Source: Brevundimonas naejangsanensis
GTDB lineage: Bacteria; Pseudomonadota; Alphaproteobacteria; Caulobacterales; Caulobacteraceae
Direction of reading: 5' to 3'
Assembly: GCF_003627995.1 (NCBI RefSeq)
Contig: NZ_CP032707.1
Coordinates: 855,501-919,500, forward strand
DNA length: 64,000 nt
Below, piece after piece: positions 26,037-34,305 of the stretch. Within the stretch, counting starts at the first letter, position 1. The number at the start of each line of letters is the position of its first letter. Under the pieces are notes generated by a model that searched no databases, was not told the DNA's origin, and was given only the letters and a program-made list of their open reading frames with translations. The position numbers and the translations under genes are program-made.

Positions 26037-26596
26037 GGCGCCCCGCCCTCTTCGGTCTCCTGGGCCGGCTGGCCGGCGACCGACGCGGCGTCTCGGCGGT
26101 CGAGTTCGCCCTGCTCGCGCCGGTGATGATCCTGATCTATTTCGGCCTGGTCGAGTTCTGCCAGGGCTATATGGCCGAGCGCCGGTCCGGCCACGCCGCC
26201 TCCGTGGTGGCCGACCTGGTGGCCCAGTCGGGCGGGACCTCGCGCCTGGACCTGGACCGCACCTTCGCGGTGGGCGACACCATCATGCGCCCCTTCTCGG
26301 CCGCGCCCCTGTCCATCCGGGTGTCCAGCGTCACCGTGGACGCGCGCGGCGTGGCCACCGTCCAGTGGAGCCGCGCCAACGACCGCAACCTGACCCGCCG
26401 CGCCCCGCTCTCTGTGGTGGCCGACCTGCCCCCGGGCCTGATCTCGACGGGCGAGACCCTGATCCTGGGCGAGACCGAATACGCCTATCGATCCATCTTC
26501 GCCCAGGCCCTTCCCAGGAGCGTCACCTTCCGGCGCAGCTATTACCTGCGCCCGCGCACCACCGACCGGATCGCCTGCGCAGACTGCCCCGCCTGA
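26033..26596 (+). CDS. TadE/TadG-like pseudopilin (second)
   Basis: A 187-residue protein whose ATG overlaps the stop of the preceding gene by four bases. The leader GRLAGDRRGVSAVEFALLAP and helix VMILIYFGLVEFCQGYM repeat the TadE pattern (glycine cleavage site, Glu at +5 of VSAVE). The C-terminus ends in a CADC pair. The open frame reaching back to 25334 is a shadow of the genes upstream. It probably works as a heteromeric partner of the first TadE-like protein. Confidence 0.88.
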   Translation: MRRPALFGLLGRLAGDRRGVSAVEFALLAPVMILIYFGLVEFCQGYMAERRSGHAASVVADLVAQSGGTSRLDLDRTFAVGDTIMRPFSAAPLSIRVSSVTVDARGVATVQWSRANDRNLTRRAPLSVVADLPPGLISTGETLILGETEYAYRSIFAQALPRSVTFRRSYYLRPRTTDRIACADCPA

Positions 26597-26606
26597 CCCC
26601 GACGCC

Positions 26607-27941
26607 CTAGCCGACCAGCGCCTCCTTCAGCGCGCGGATCTTGGCCTCGGTCTCCAGCCGCTCGGCGCGCGGATCGCTGTCGGCGACGATCCCCGCCCCG
26701 GCCAGGGCGCGCCAGCGCCAGCCGGCCGCCTCCCGCTCGAACGCCGCCGTGCGGATCAGGACCGAGGCCGTCAGCCGCGCCTCGCCGCCCAGGTCCAGTC
26801 CGAACAGTGAGCCGCACCACGGCCCGCGCGGCGGCTCGTGCCCCGCGATCACCTTCATAGCCTGATGCTTGGGCGCGCCGGTAATCGAGCCGGGCGGAAA
26901 GGCGGCCTCCAGAACCTCGGCCGGGCCCACGCCCTCGGCCGCCTGGGCCGTGATCGTCGAGACCAGGTGATGCACCGTCGGATGGCTCTCCAGTTCGAAC
27001 AGCCGTTCGACCCGGACCGAGCCCGGCCGCGCCGCCCGCGCCAGGTCGTTGCGCATCAGGTCGACGATCATCAGGTTCTCGGCCCGGTCCTTGGCGCTGG
27101 CGGCCAGTTCCGCCGCCAGGGCGGCGTCGCGCGCCGGGTCGGGGTCGCGCGGACGGGTGCCCTTGATCGGCCGGGTCTCGATGCGGCCGCTGTGGCCGCC
27201 GAAAGTCAGGAACAGTTCGGGCGAGTTGGACACCAGCGCCCGCATCCCCAGCCGCCAGAAGGCGCCGTAGGCCGCGCCCCGTCCCGCGGACAGCCGCAGG
27301 AAGACCTCGAAGGGGTCACGCCCCGGATCCAGCCGCCCGGCCCAGGCCCGGGCGATGTTGGCCTGGAACAGCTCCCCCGCCCCGATGCGGGCGACCACGT
27401 CGGCCACCGCCGCCTCATAGGCCGCGCCCGAGCCCTCCTCGTCCGCGCGGACCGAGGGCGGCGAGGGACTCCCGGCCGAGACCGCCTCGTCCAGCCAGGC
27501 CGCCGCCCGCTCGGCCTGGAAGCGCGCCGCCTCGGCGTCCGCTCCCCGCCCGATCGCTCGCACGCGCCGCGCGCGATGGTCGAACGCCAGCAGGGCCGGG
27601 TAGCGGGCCAGCATCAGGTCGGGCCAGCCGCCGCCCCGCTCGCCCGTCGCCGGCCGCGCTCCGGCGTCATAGCTCATCAGGCCGACGACCCCGCCGCCCG
27701 CATAGGCCGGATCGCGCAACAGGGCGAAGGGCGCCGCGTCATCCGCCCGGCCGACGAAGACCCGATCCGGCTCGCAGGCCACGAAGGACCAGCGCCCGCC
27801 GTGCGCCGTCGGATCGCCCGCCCCGGCCAGCAGGGCCAGGGCCCCCTCGCGCCGGTTCAGCCCGGCCGCCATCGCCAGGGGCTCGCGCCAGGGATGCGTC
27901 TCGACGTGGATGACCGGAAGGGCCGAAAGGCGGTCGCTCAT
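26607..27941 (-). CDS. pabB: aminodeoxychorismate synthase component I
   Basis: Aminates chorismate to 4-amino-4-deoxychorismate in folate synthesis. 444 residues. The C-terminal chorismate-binding domain has ELFLTFGG, ETRPIKGTRPRDPDPARD (PIKGT, whose lysine is the PabB-specific nucleophile, which separates it from TrpE), DRAENLMIVDLMRNDLAR, VERLFELESHPTVHHLVSTI and PPGSITGAPKHQAMKVI. No glutaminase (PabA) or lyase (PabC) gene adjoins it. It converges with the TadE-like gene, 10 bp apart. Confidence 0.93.
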   Translation of the reverse strand: MSDRLSALPVIHVETHPWREPLAMAAGLNRREGALALLAGAGDPTAHGGRWSFVACEPDRVFVGRADDAAPFALLRDPAYAGGGVVGLMSYDAGARPATGERGGGWPDLMLARYPALLAFDHRARRVRAIGRGADAEAARFQAERAAAWLDEAVSAGSPSPPSVRADEEGSGAAYEAAVADVVARIGAGELFQANIARAWAGRLDPGRDPFEVFLRLSAGRGAAYGAFWRLGMRALVSNSPELFLTFGGHSGRIETRPIKGTRPRDPDPARDAALAAELAASAKDRAENLMIVDLMRNDLARAARPGSVRVERLFELESHPTVHHLVSTITAQAAEGVGPAEVLEAAFPPGSITGAPKHQAMKVIAGHEPPRGPWCGSLFGLDLGGEARLTASVLIRTAAFEREAAGWRWRALAGAGIVADSDPRAERLETEAKIRALKEALVG

Positions 27942-27984
27942 GACCGCCTTTCATAGACTGTTCGGCGGCTGGCGCCAGCCGCGC

Positions 27985-28302
27985 CTAGCGGACGGCGACG
28001 AGGGCCGACATGGCGTCCAGATAGGCGAGGAAGGCGTCGCGGCCGCCCTCGGTCATGCTGGCCCGGGTCAGGGGCTTGCGGCCCTGGAAGGTCTTGGACA
28101 CGGCGACGAAGCCCGCCTCCTCCAGCTTGCGCAGATGCACCGACAGATTGCCGTCCGTGGTCTGCAGTCGGGCCTTCAGCTCGTTGAAGTCGGCGCTGTC
28201 CACCCCCGACAGATAGGCCATGATCCCCAGCCGCACCCGGCCGTGGATGACCTCGTCGATGCGGCCGATGTCGAAGGTTTCGCCTTGCGAGGTCCCGGCC
28301 AT
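27985..28302 (-). CDS. winged-helix transcriptional regulator
   Basis: A 105-residue regulator of the ArsR-like HTH_34 group: DEVIHGRVRLGIMAYLSGVDSADFNELKARL, then TTDGNLSVHLRKLEEAGFVAVSK as recognition helix and wing, and a C-terminal dimer helix. The start 28302 is inferred from homology to this fold and the position relative to the membrane gene, whose stop lies just upstream (28305). The pair is an operon, and a perfect palindrome before it (28968-28992) is the likely operator. Confidence 0.88.
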   Translation of the reverse strand: MAGTSQGETFDIGRIDEVIHGRVRLGIMAYLSGVDSADFNELKARLQTTDGNLSVHLRKLEEAGFVAVSKTFQGRKPLTRASMTEGGRDAFLAYLDAMSALVAVR

Positions 28303-28304
28303 GC

Positions 28305-28931
28305 TCAGATCACCTCGGCCGGTTCCTGGCGCACCAGGACCAGGCCGGGAACCAGGGCGAACAGGACCAGGCCCGCCGCATAGCCCAGCCACATCAAGGG
28401 GCTCCCGGTCAGGAAGGCGATCAGCGGAGCGGCGATCCAGCTGCCAACCGCCAGGCGCCACTGCCACCTCTGGCCGCTCATGGTCGCCGAGACCGCCCAG
28501 CCCGCGCCGTAGAGGGCGAAGATCAGCGACGGGAAGATCAGGAAGACGTCGCCCCGGCGCGTCGTCCAGGCGATGACGACCATCGACAGGAACAGGACGA
28601 AGGTCGCCAGCCCCACCCCCATCCAGCCGGCCCCGCCCGCCCGGTTGACCAGGGAATGGGCGCCGGGCTTGGTCTTGTCCTTCCGGATGCAGACCATCAA
28701 GGCGGCGAAGAAGACGGCCATCGCCACGCCCCACAGGACGACGAAGCCCCAGCCGCCGATCATCACCACCCCCGCGGCGGCCGCGTAGTGAACCAGGGCG
28801 GCCAAGCCGAACACCAGGCCGGCGGCGACCAGGATGCGCCCGCCCAGCAGCGGCGCGCGCCGCCCTTCCTGGGCCAGGGCCTTCATATAGGCGATGTCGT
28901 CGTGAACGGATTGAACCTGGTCGCGGGTCAT
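28305..28931 (-). CDS. multi-pass membrane protein, partner of the winged-helix regulator
   Basis: A 208-residue protein with a short soluble N-terminus (VQSVHDDIAYMKALAQEGRRAPLLGG) and about six hydrophobic segments. Pairs of a small HTH_34 regulator and such a membrane protein are common in proteobacteria, but the function is unknown to me. Its ATG (28931) lies after AGGGAGA. It is the first gene of the two-gene operon. Confidence 0.8.
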   Translation of the reverse strand: MTRDQVQSVHDDIAYMKALAQEGRRAPLLGGRILVAAGLVFGLAALVHYAAAAGVVMIGGWGFVVLWGVAMAVFFAALMVCIRKDKTKPGAHSLVNRAGGAGWMGVGLATFVLFLSMVVIAWTTRRGDVFLIFPSLIFALYGAGWAVSATMSGQRWQWRLAVGSWIAAPLIAFLTGSPLMWLGYAAGLVLFALVPGLVLVRQEPAEVI

Positions 28932-28967
28932 GGCGTCTCTCCCTGCCTGTTGGGGAGAAGATGATCC

Positions 28968-28992
28968 AAGAACTTTATGTTGTAAAGTTCTT
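28968..28992. promoter_or_regulatory. perfect AT-rich palindrome, probable operator
   Basis: AAGAACTTTA-TGTTG-TAAAGTTCTT: ten-base arms and a five-base centre, 37-61 bp before the start of the membrane-protein/regulator operon. On the minus strand it overlaps a possible -35 (TTGAGA) and -10 (TAAAGT-like) pair. Its low GC in this genome marks it as a protein-binding site, most simply for the winged-helix protein itself. Confidence 0.65.
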
Positions 28993-29007
28993 TCTCAAAG
29001 ACGCCCG

Positions 29008-29048
29008 CGACGCCCCTCCCTCCCCGCGACGGGGAGGGAGGGGCGTCG
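29008..29048 (-). terminator. perfect 18-pair hairpin downstream of amn
   Basis: Arms 29008-29025 and 29031-29048 (CGACGCCCCTCCCTCCCC and its complement) with a five-base loop, 38 bp after the AMP nucleosidase stop codon. No T-run follows, so it may act with a factor or as a message stabiliser. A partial TCAAGCAGC-type repeat (29054-29078) lies between it and the gene. Confidence 0.55.
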
Positions 29049-29085
29049 CGTTTGCGCTCAAGCAGCGCGCGACCGCGCCCTCTTC

Positions 29086-30531
29086 TTACCGGAACGGCGG
29101 CTCGTCAAAGGCGCGCAGCTTGCGCGAGTGCAACCGCGTGCCCTCGGCGCGCAGCAGCTCCACGGCCTGGATGCCGATCTGCAGGTGCTCGGAGATCGAG
29201 CCCTCGTAGAAGCGGTTGGCCTGGCCCGGCAGCTTGATCTCGCCGTGCAGCGGCTTGTCCGACACGCACAGCAGCGTCCCGTAGGGCACGCGGAAGCGAT
29301 AGCCCTGGGCGGCGATGGTGGCGCTTTCCATGTCGATGGCGACGGCGCGGCTCTGGTTGAAGCGCAGGGCCGATTTGGAATAGCGCAGCTCCCAGTTGCG
29401 GTCGTCGGTGGTGACGACGGTGCCGGTGCGCAGGCGCTTCTTGACCTCTTCGCCCGGCGCGCCCGAGACCAGCTTGGTCGCATCGTAAAGGGCGCGCTGC
29501 ACCTCGGCGATGTTGGGGATCGGAATGTCGGCGGGCAGGACGGCGTCCAGCACGTGGTCGTCGCGCAGATAGGCGTGGGCCAGGACGTAGTCGCCGATGG
29601 TCTGGCTGCCGCGCAGGCCGCCGCAGTGGCCGATCATCATCCAGGCGTGCGGACGCATGACCGCCAGGTGGTCGCAGATGGTCTTGGCGTTGGACGGGCC
29701 GACGCCGATGTTGACCAGGGTGATGCCCTGCCCATCCGGCCGCGTCAGGTGATAGGCGGGCATCTGATGCTTGCGCCAGGCGGCGTCCATGATGGCCGCC
29801 TCGGGGTCGTCGGTGGCGCGCGTCACCGCCACGCCCCCGGCGCAGGACAGGCTCTCATAGGGGCTGTCGGGATCGGCGATCTGGGCCGTGGCCCAGCGCA
29901 CGAACTCGTCGACGTAGCGGTTGTAGTTGGTGAAGAGGATGAAGCTCTGCACGTCCTCGACCGGGGTGCCGGTGTAGTGCCGCAGCCGCGCCAGGGAGAA
30001 GTCGGTGCGCAGGGCGTCGAACTGGGCCAGGGGATGTTCCTCGCCCGGCTCCCACAGGCCGTCGGAGACCTCGTCGCCGATGTGGGCCAGTTCTGTGGTC
30101 GGGAACCAGCGGGCGATGGCCGCCGTCATGGTGCGGTCCAGCACCACGTCCGAGCCGTCCAGCACATAGGGGAAGGGGATTTCCTGGTCCGACGGCTCGA
30201 CCGCGAACTCGGCGCCGTATTCGGCGGCCAGCAGGGTCAGCTGGTCCAGCAGATAGGTGCGGAACAGGTCGGGCCGGGTGATGGTCGTGGAATAGACGCC
30301 GGGCCAGGACAGGCGGCCGTAGGCGCGGGTCTCGAGGTTCTGCGGACGCTCGCCGTGCCAGGTCACCGTCAGGCGGGGATAGGCGAACAGGCCCGCCGCC
30401 CGGGCCTCGGGTTCGGCGCGCTCGCCGGTCGCCAGGAAGACCTTCACGGCCTGGCGCAGGTTGGCGACGGATTGGTTGTAGAGGGTTTCGAGGCGGTCCA
30501 GCGCCGCCTGGGGGGTCATCTTGTCTGTCAT
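29086..30531 (-). CDS. amn: AMP nucleosidase
   Basis: Splits AMP into adenine and ribose 5-phosphate, controlling adenylate pools. 481 residues from the ATG at 30531 (MTDKMTPQAALDRL), preceded by AGGAAG; an upstream in-frame start adds 16 residues. The N-terminal AMNp_N domain (YPRLTVTWHGERPQNLETRAYGRL...) is followed by the nucleoside-phosphorylase-like domain (ITLVNIGVGPSNAKTICDHLAVMRP, MIGHCGGLRGSQTIGDYVLAHAYLR, AVAIDMESATIAAQGY). Length matches the family. Confidence 0.95.
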   Translation of the reverse strand: MTDKMTPQAALDRLETLYNQSVANLRQAVKVFLATGERAEPEARAAGLFAYPRLTVTWHGERPQNLETRAYGRLSWPGVYSTTITRPDLFRTYLLDQLTLLAAEYGAEFAVEPSDQEIPFPYVLDGSDVVLDRTMTAAIARWFPTTELAHIGDEVSDGLWEPGEEHPLAQFDALRTDFSLARLRHYTGTPVEDVQSFILFTNYNRYVDEFVRWATAQIADPDSPYESLSCAGGVAVTRATDDPEAAIMDAAWRKHQMPAYHLTRPDGQGITLVNIGVGPSNAKTICDHLAVMRPHAWMMIGHCGGLRGSQTIGDYVLAHAYLRDDHVLDAVLPADIPIPNIAEVQRALYDATKLVSGAPGEEVKKRLRTGTVVTTDDRNWELRYSKSALRFNQSRAVAIDMESATIAAQGYRFRVPYGTLLCVSDKPLHGEIKLPGQANRFYEGSISEHLQIGIQAVELLRAEGTRLHSRKLRAFDEPPFR

Positions 30532-30641
30532 GGCTTCCTCTAGCGGAAAACCGTCACCTTGGCGAGACGGGGGAAACACGCCGATACGACAGTTGACCGG
30601 ACGCCCCGCCGCGCGCTTCCTCGTCCGGCTGGAGGATTCCC

Positions 30642-31172
30642 ATGGTTCGACATCTGTTTCCGCTCGCCGTCGCGGCCGCCCTGCTGGCCGGGATCGCGCC
30701 CGCCTCGGCCGAGGTGAAGTCGGCCGCGCCGCACGGCTTCGAGGTCGGCGGGACGGTCGCCATCGCCGCCCCGCCCGCCCGCGTCTGGGCCGTGCTGACC
30801 GCGCCCGACGCCTGGTGGAGCCGCGACCACCGCTGGTTCAAGGGCTCGACCCTGTCGCTGGACCTGTCGCCCGGCGGCTGCTGGTGCGAGCGGGCGGCGG
30901 ACGGCCGCGTCTCGCGCCACCTGGAGACGGCCCTGGTCGAGCCGGGCACGAAACTGGTGTTGCAGGGCGGCCTCGGCCCGCTGCAGGGCCAGGGGGCGGC
31001 GGGCGGCCTGTCCTTCACCCTGAAGCCCGAGGGCGAGGGCGCGACCCTGACCTGGACCTATGTGGTCGGCGGCTATGCGAGCGGCGGGCTCGAGGCCTGG
31101 GCCGCCCCGGTCGACGGCGTGCTGTCGGCCCAGCTGGCCAATCTGAAGACCCGGGCCGAGGCCGGGGACTGA
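30642..31172 (+). CDS. exported SRPBCC-family protein
   Basis: A 176-residue protein with a signal peptide (HLFPLAVAAALLAGIAPASAE) followed by an AHSA1/START-like domain (VGGTVAIAAPPARVWAVLTAPDAWWSRDHRWF ... WTYVVGGYASGGLEAWAAPVDGVL). Export of this fold is less usual and suggests binding of a lipid or hydrophobic ligand in the periplasm. It is divergent from amn and GGAGGA precedes the start. Confidence 0.85.
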   Translation: MVRHLFPLAVAAALLAGIAPASAEVKSAAPHGFEVGGTVAIAAPPARVWAVLTAPDAWWSRDHRWFKGSTLSLDLSPGGCWCERAADGRVSRHLETALVEPGTKLVLQGGLGPLQGQGAAGGLSFTLKPEGEGATLTWTYVVGGYASGGLEAWAAPVDGVLSAQLANLKTRAEAGD

Positions 31173-31176
31173 GGCC

Positions 31177-31824
31177 CTACCCCAGCGCCCCGCGCAGGAA
31201 GGCGACCGCTCCGGCCATGTCCCCCGCCGCCCCGCGCCAGGTCGCCGCCGCGTCCTTGGCCCCGCCATAGGCCGAGGGATCGGTGAAGGTCGCGTCCGGC
31301 CGTTCGGGCGCGCCCAGGGCCGCCGCCGCGCGCACGGCGCCGGGCGCTCCGGCCGCCGCCAGATAGCGCCGGTCCAGCGCCAGCATCAGGGCCGCGCGCC
31401 CGCCCTCGCCCTGGCCCAGCACGCCGATGCGCCGCGCGTCGCCGCCGAGATCCTCGGCCCGCCGCCCCGCCCAGGCGACGGCCGCCGCCGTATCGGCGAT
31501 GAAGGCGGGATAGGGGCTGCCCGGCGCCGCCCGCCGGTCGGCCAGGATCACGACGAAACCGCCCTCGGCCAGGTCGCGCGCCGCCCGCTCTTCCGCCGCA
31601 TCGGGCGCGCCATGAGGCAGCAGGACCAGGATCGGGAGGCGGTGCGCCCGCGCCGGGCGATGGAGGCTGAGCGACTGACGCGGATCCGCTCCATAGGCCG
31701 CGCGCGCCGTGCGCCAGCCGGGCGGCCCCAGCGGCGCGGGCGTCACCCCCGGCCCCGCCAGCGGGGCGCAGGCGGCCGCCGCCGCGGTCGCCAGCAGCGG
31801 CGCCAGAAGCCCTCGTCGCGTCAT
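31177..31824 (-). CDS. lipoprotein with degenerate alpha/beta-hydrolase domain
   Basis: A 215-residue protein. The lipoprotein signal ends in ATAAAAACAPL. The body follows the esterase/lipase pattern (PILVLLPHGAPDA, FVVILADRRAAPGSPYPAFIADTAAAVAWAGRRAEDLG, RIGVLGQGEGGRAALMLALDRRYLAAAG). At the nucleophile elbow the usual GxSxG reads GQGEG, so the catalytic serine is a glycine; the oxyanion-hole HGGG is also HGAP. It is probably a binding protein rather than an enzyme. Start 31824 is chosen since the longer frame upstream runs through a repeat. Confidence 0.75.
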   Translation of the reverse strand: MTRRGLLAPLLATAAAAACAPLAGPGVTPAPLGPPGWRTARAAYGADPRQSLSLHRPARAHRLPILVLLPHGAPDAAEERAARDLAEGGFVVILADRRAAPGSPYPAFIADTAAAVAWAGRRAEDLGGDARRIGVLGQGEGGRAALMLALDRRYLAAAGAPGAVRAAAALGAPERPDATFTDPSAYGGAKDAAATWRGAAGDMAGAVAFLRGALG

Positions 31825-31849
31825 GCTCGCCCCTTCGCCCCTTGCCCTC

Positions 31850-32018
31850 AGTTCAAGCTCCCTTCCCCCTCGATGGGGGAAGGGCCGGGGATGGGGGTGC
31901 GCGCGAGAGATCGTCAGGCTGAAACGCAGGAGACGCGACGGCGTCTCCGCAGGCCAAAGCCGAAGCCGCCAGCCCTCACCCCCACCCAACCCTCCCCCAT
32001 CGAGGGGGAGGGTTCCGG
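31850..32018. repeat. composite inverted repeat (about 165 bp), copy 1
   Basis: Begins with CTTCCCCCTCGATGGGGGAAGG and ends with CCTCCCCC ATCGA GGGGGAGG. Inner parts include GGGGATGGGGGTG facing CACCCCCACCC and an internal GGAGACGCGACGGCGTCTCC hairpin. The unit at 44530-44692 has the same parts in the opposite direction. It lies between two leftward genes. Confidence 0.75.
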
Positions 32019-32022
32019 CCTT

Positions 32023-34152
32023 TTACCTGGCCAGATGCTTGTCCAGCCAGCCGAACACCTCATTGTGCCATTGCAGGCTGTTGGCCGGCTTCAGCACCCA
32101 GTGGTTCTCATTGGGGAAGAAGACCAGGCGGCTGTCGATGCCGCGCCGCTGCAGGGCGGTGAAGGTCGACAGGCTCTGCGCGGTGGGGATGCGGAAGTCG
32201 AGGTCGCCCTGGATCACCAGCATGGGATCGCGCCAGTTCTGCACGTGGTTGGCCGGGTTGAACTTCTGATAGCCCTCCGGGTTTTCCCACGGCGTGCCGC
32301 CGTATTCCCACTCGGTGAACCACAGCTCCTCGGTCGAATAGCCCATGCCGAAGGTGTCGAAGACGCCGTCGTGGTTGACCAGGCATTTGAACTCGCCCGT
32401 CCAGTTGCCGGCGATCCAGTTGATCATGTAGCCGCCGTAGGAGGCGCCCAGGGCGCAGGCGTTGTCGCCGTCCAGGAAGTCATACTTCGACTGGGCGAAG
32501 GCCCAGCCCTTCTGCAGGTCTTCCAGCGGGCGGTCGCCCCAGTGCTGGCTGATGGAATCGGTGAAGTCCTGGCCGTAGCCGGTCGAGCCGTGGAAATCGA
32601 TCATCACCACCGCATAGCCCGCGCCCGCATAGGTCTCGGGGTTCCAGCGATAGGACCAGGAGTTGCCGAACGAGCCCTGCGGCCCGCCGTGGATCAGGAA
32701 GGCGACCGGATACTTCTGACCCTCGACATAGTTCGCCGGCTTGATGACGTAGCCGTGCACCGTCTCGTCGTTCCAGCCGGAGAAGCTGAACTGCTCGAAC
32801 TGGCCGAAGGCCTTGTTCGCCAGCTGCGGGTTCACATTGGTCAGGCGACGCGGCATCTCGCGGCCGCGCCAGGTCTTGAAGTAGAGGTCGGCGGGCGAGG
32901 TCAGGGTGTCCAGGGCATAGACGAAGCCCGCGGGCGTCTGGGCGAAGGCGCCGACGTGGCCTTCGCCGGTCAGCGGCATGACCACGCCGTTGCGCGCATC
33001 GATGGCGAACAGCCTGGTCTGGCCGACGTCGCCGGCGGTGACGTACAGGGTCTTGCCGTCCTTGGACCACTGCAGGCTGTCGGCCGAGCGATCCCAGTTG
33101 GCCGCGATCTGGCGCGTCTGGCCGGTGGCTGTGTCGCGCAGGAAGATCGAATACTTGTCCGCCTCGAAGCCCGGACGGGCCATGGCGCGGTAGGCCAGGG
33201 TCTGGCCGTCGGGCGAGAAGACCGGGCCGGTGTCCCAGGCCGGGTTGGCCTCGGTCAGATTGGTCAGTTGGCCCGGCGCGTCGACCGCCACCTGATAGAG
33301 GTCGAAGTTCGTGCTCCACGGCTCGCTGTTCCCGGCCTGGCGGGCCGAGAAGACCAGCGACCGGCCATCAGGGGCGAAGGTGAACTCGCTCTCATCGCCG
33401 AACGGCTTGGAGGGGGTGTCGCCGTCAAAGCCCTTCGTCACCCAGACGGGATCGCCGCCCGCCTTGCCGTCGGCGCCGATCGCCTGGACGAAGAGGTGGT
33501 TCTGGGTGTGGTCGTTCCACGCATCCCAATGGCGCACGAACATGCGGTCATAGACCTGGCCGGTCGACTTCTTCTCGCCCTCGACCTTGCCGCGCGCCAC
33601 CGAGGCGTTCAGGTCGGCGGCGTCCGGATAGACGGCCAGCGACACGGCCACCGCGTCGCCCGCGGCGTTGACGCGATAGGCGTTGACGTCGGTCGGCAGG
33701 GCCGTGACCTGCGTCGCCGTCGCGCCCTTGTCGGCCGAGACCCAGACCTGGCTCGACCCCGAACGGCTCGACAGGAAATACAGCTTGCCGTCGGCGCCCC
33801 AGCGGGCGGTGTTGGCGCCGCCTTCGGAGATGGCCAGCTTCTGCGCCTCGCCCTCGCCCTTCAGGCTCAGGAGGTAGAGGGCGCTGGAGCGACGGTTGGC
33901 CGCCACGTCGGTCTGGGTCAGGGCATAGACCACCCACTCCCCGTCCGGCGACGCCTGGGGATCGCCCAGCCGGTTGGCCGAGATCATGTCCTGATAGGTG
34001 AAGGCCGGACGCGCCGTCTGACGCGCATCCGGGCGCGCGGCCTGCGTCGCCGCCGCCGGAGCGGCGGGCGCCTCGGCCAGGGCCGGCAAGGCCGTGGCGG
34101 TCAGCAGGGCGACGGCGCTGAGGCCGGACAGGAGATGGGGCAGGCGGCGCAT
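32023..34152 (-). CDS. exported S9-family prolyl oligopeptidase-type peptidase
   Basis: A 709-residue serine peptidase with a signal peptide (LPHLLSGLSAVALLTATALPALAEA). A WD40/TolB-like beta-propeller occupies about residues 50-420 (for example SPDGEWVVYALTQTD, FAPDGRSLVFSARQAG, SPDGQTLAYRAMARPG). The catalytic domain follows with LIHGGPQGSFG, GASYGGYMINWIAGN (nucleophile Ser), VIQGDLDFRIPTAQS (Asp) and PNENHWVLKP (His). It resembles dipeptidyl/acylaminoacyl peptidases acting on peptides in the periplasm. Confidence 0.93.
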   Translation of the reverse strand: MRRLPHLLSGLSAVALLTATALPALAEAPAAPAAATQAARPDARQTARPAFTYQDMISANRLGDPQASPDGEWVVYALTQTDVAANRRSSALYLLSLKGEGEAQKLAISEGGANTARWGADGKLYFLSSRSGSSQVWVSADKGATATQVTALPTDVNAYRVNAAGDAVAVSLAVYPDAADLNASVARGKVEGEKKSTGQVYDRMFVRHWDAWNDHTQNHLFVQAIGADGKAGGDPVWVTKGFDGDTPSKPFGDESEFTFAPDGRSLVFSARQAGNSEPWSTNFDLYQVAVDAPGQLTNLTEANPAWDTGPVFSPDGQTLAYRAMARPGFEADKYSIFLRDTATGQTRQIAANWDRSADSLQWSKDGKTLYVTAGDVGQTRLFAIDARNGVVMPLTGEGHVGAFAQTPAGFVYALDTLTSPADLYFKTWRGREMPRRLTNVNPQLANKAFGQFEQFSFSGWNDETVHGYVIKPANYVEGQKYPVAFLIHGGPQGSFGNSWSYRWNPETYAGAGYAVVMIDFHGSTGYGQDFTDSISQHWGDRPLEDLQKGWAFAQSKYDFLDGDNACALGASYGGYMINWIAGNWTGEFKCLVNHDGVFDTFGMGYSTEELWFTEWEYGGTPWENPEGYQKFNPANHVQNWRDPMLVIQGDLDFRIPTAQSLSTFTALQRRGIDSRLVFFPNENHWVLKPANSLQWHNEVFGWLDKHLAR

Positions 34153-34305
34153 TCAGGCGCTCCTCGTGGGATTTCGATCAGGCCGAAGGCCTAACATCGC
34201 CGCGCGCCGCCCGCAAAGTCTCCGTTGGACGTCGCCGTGCAGTTCCGCCGCCGCCGCCTCGCCAAGCCGCTTGCCCGATCCCGCCGCCTCGGCGACAAGC
34301 AGGCG

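Noticed and set aside
29008..29048. Possible CRISPR-like or tRNA structure
   Set aside because: A single perfect hairpin with no spacing pattern or cloverleaf; it is treated as a terminator or repeat.
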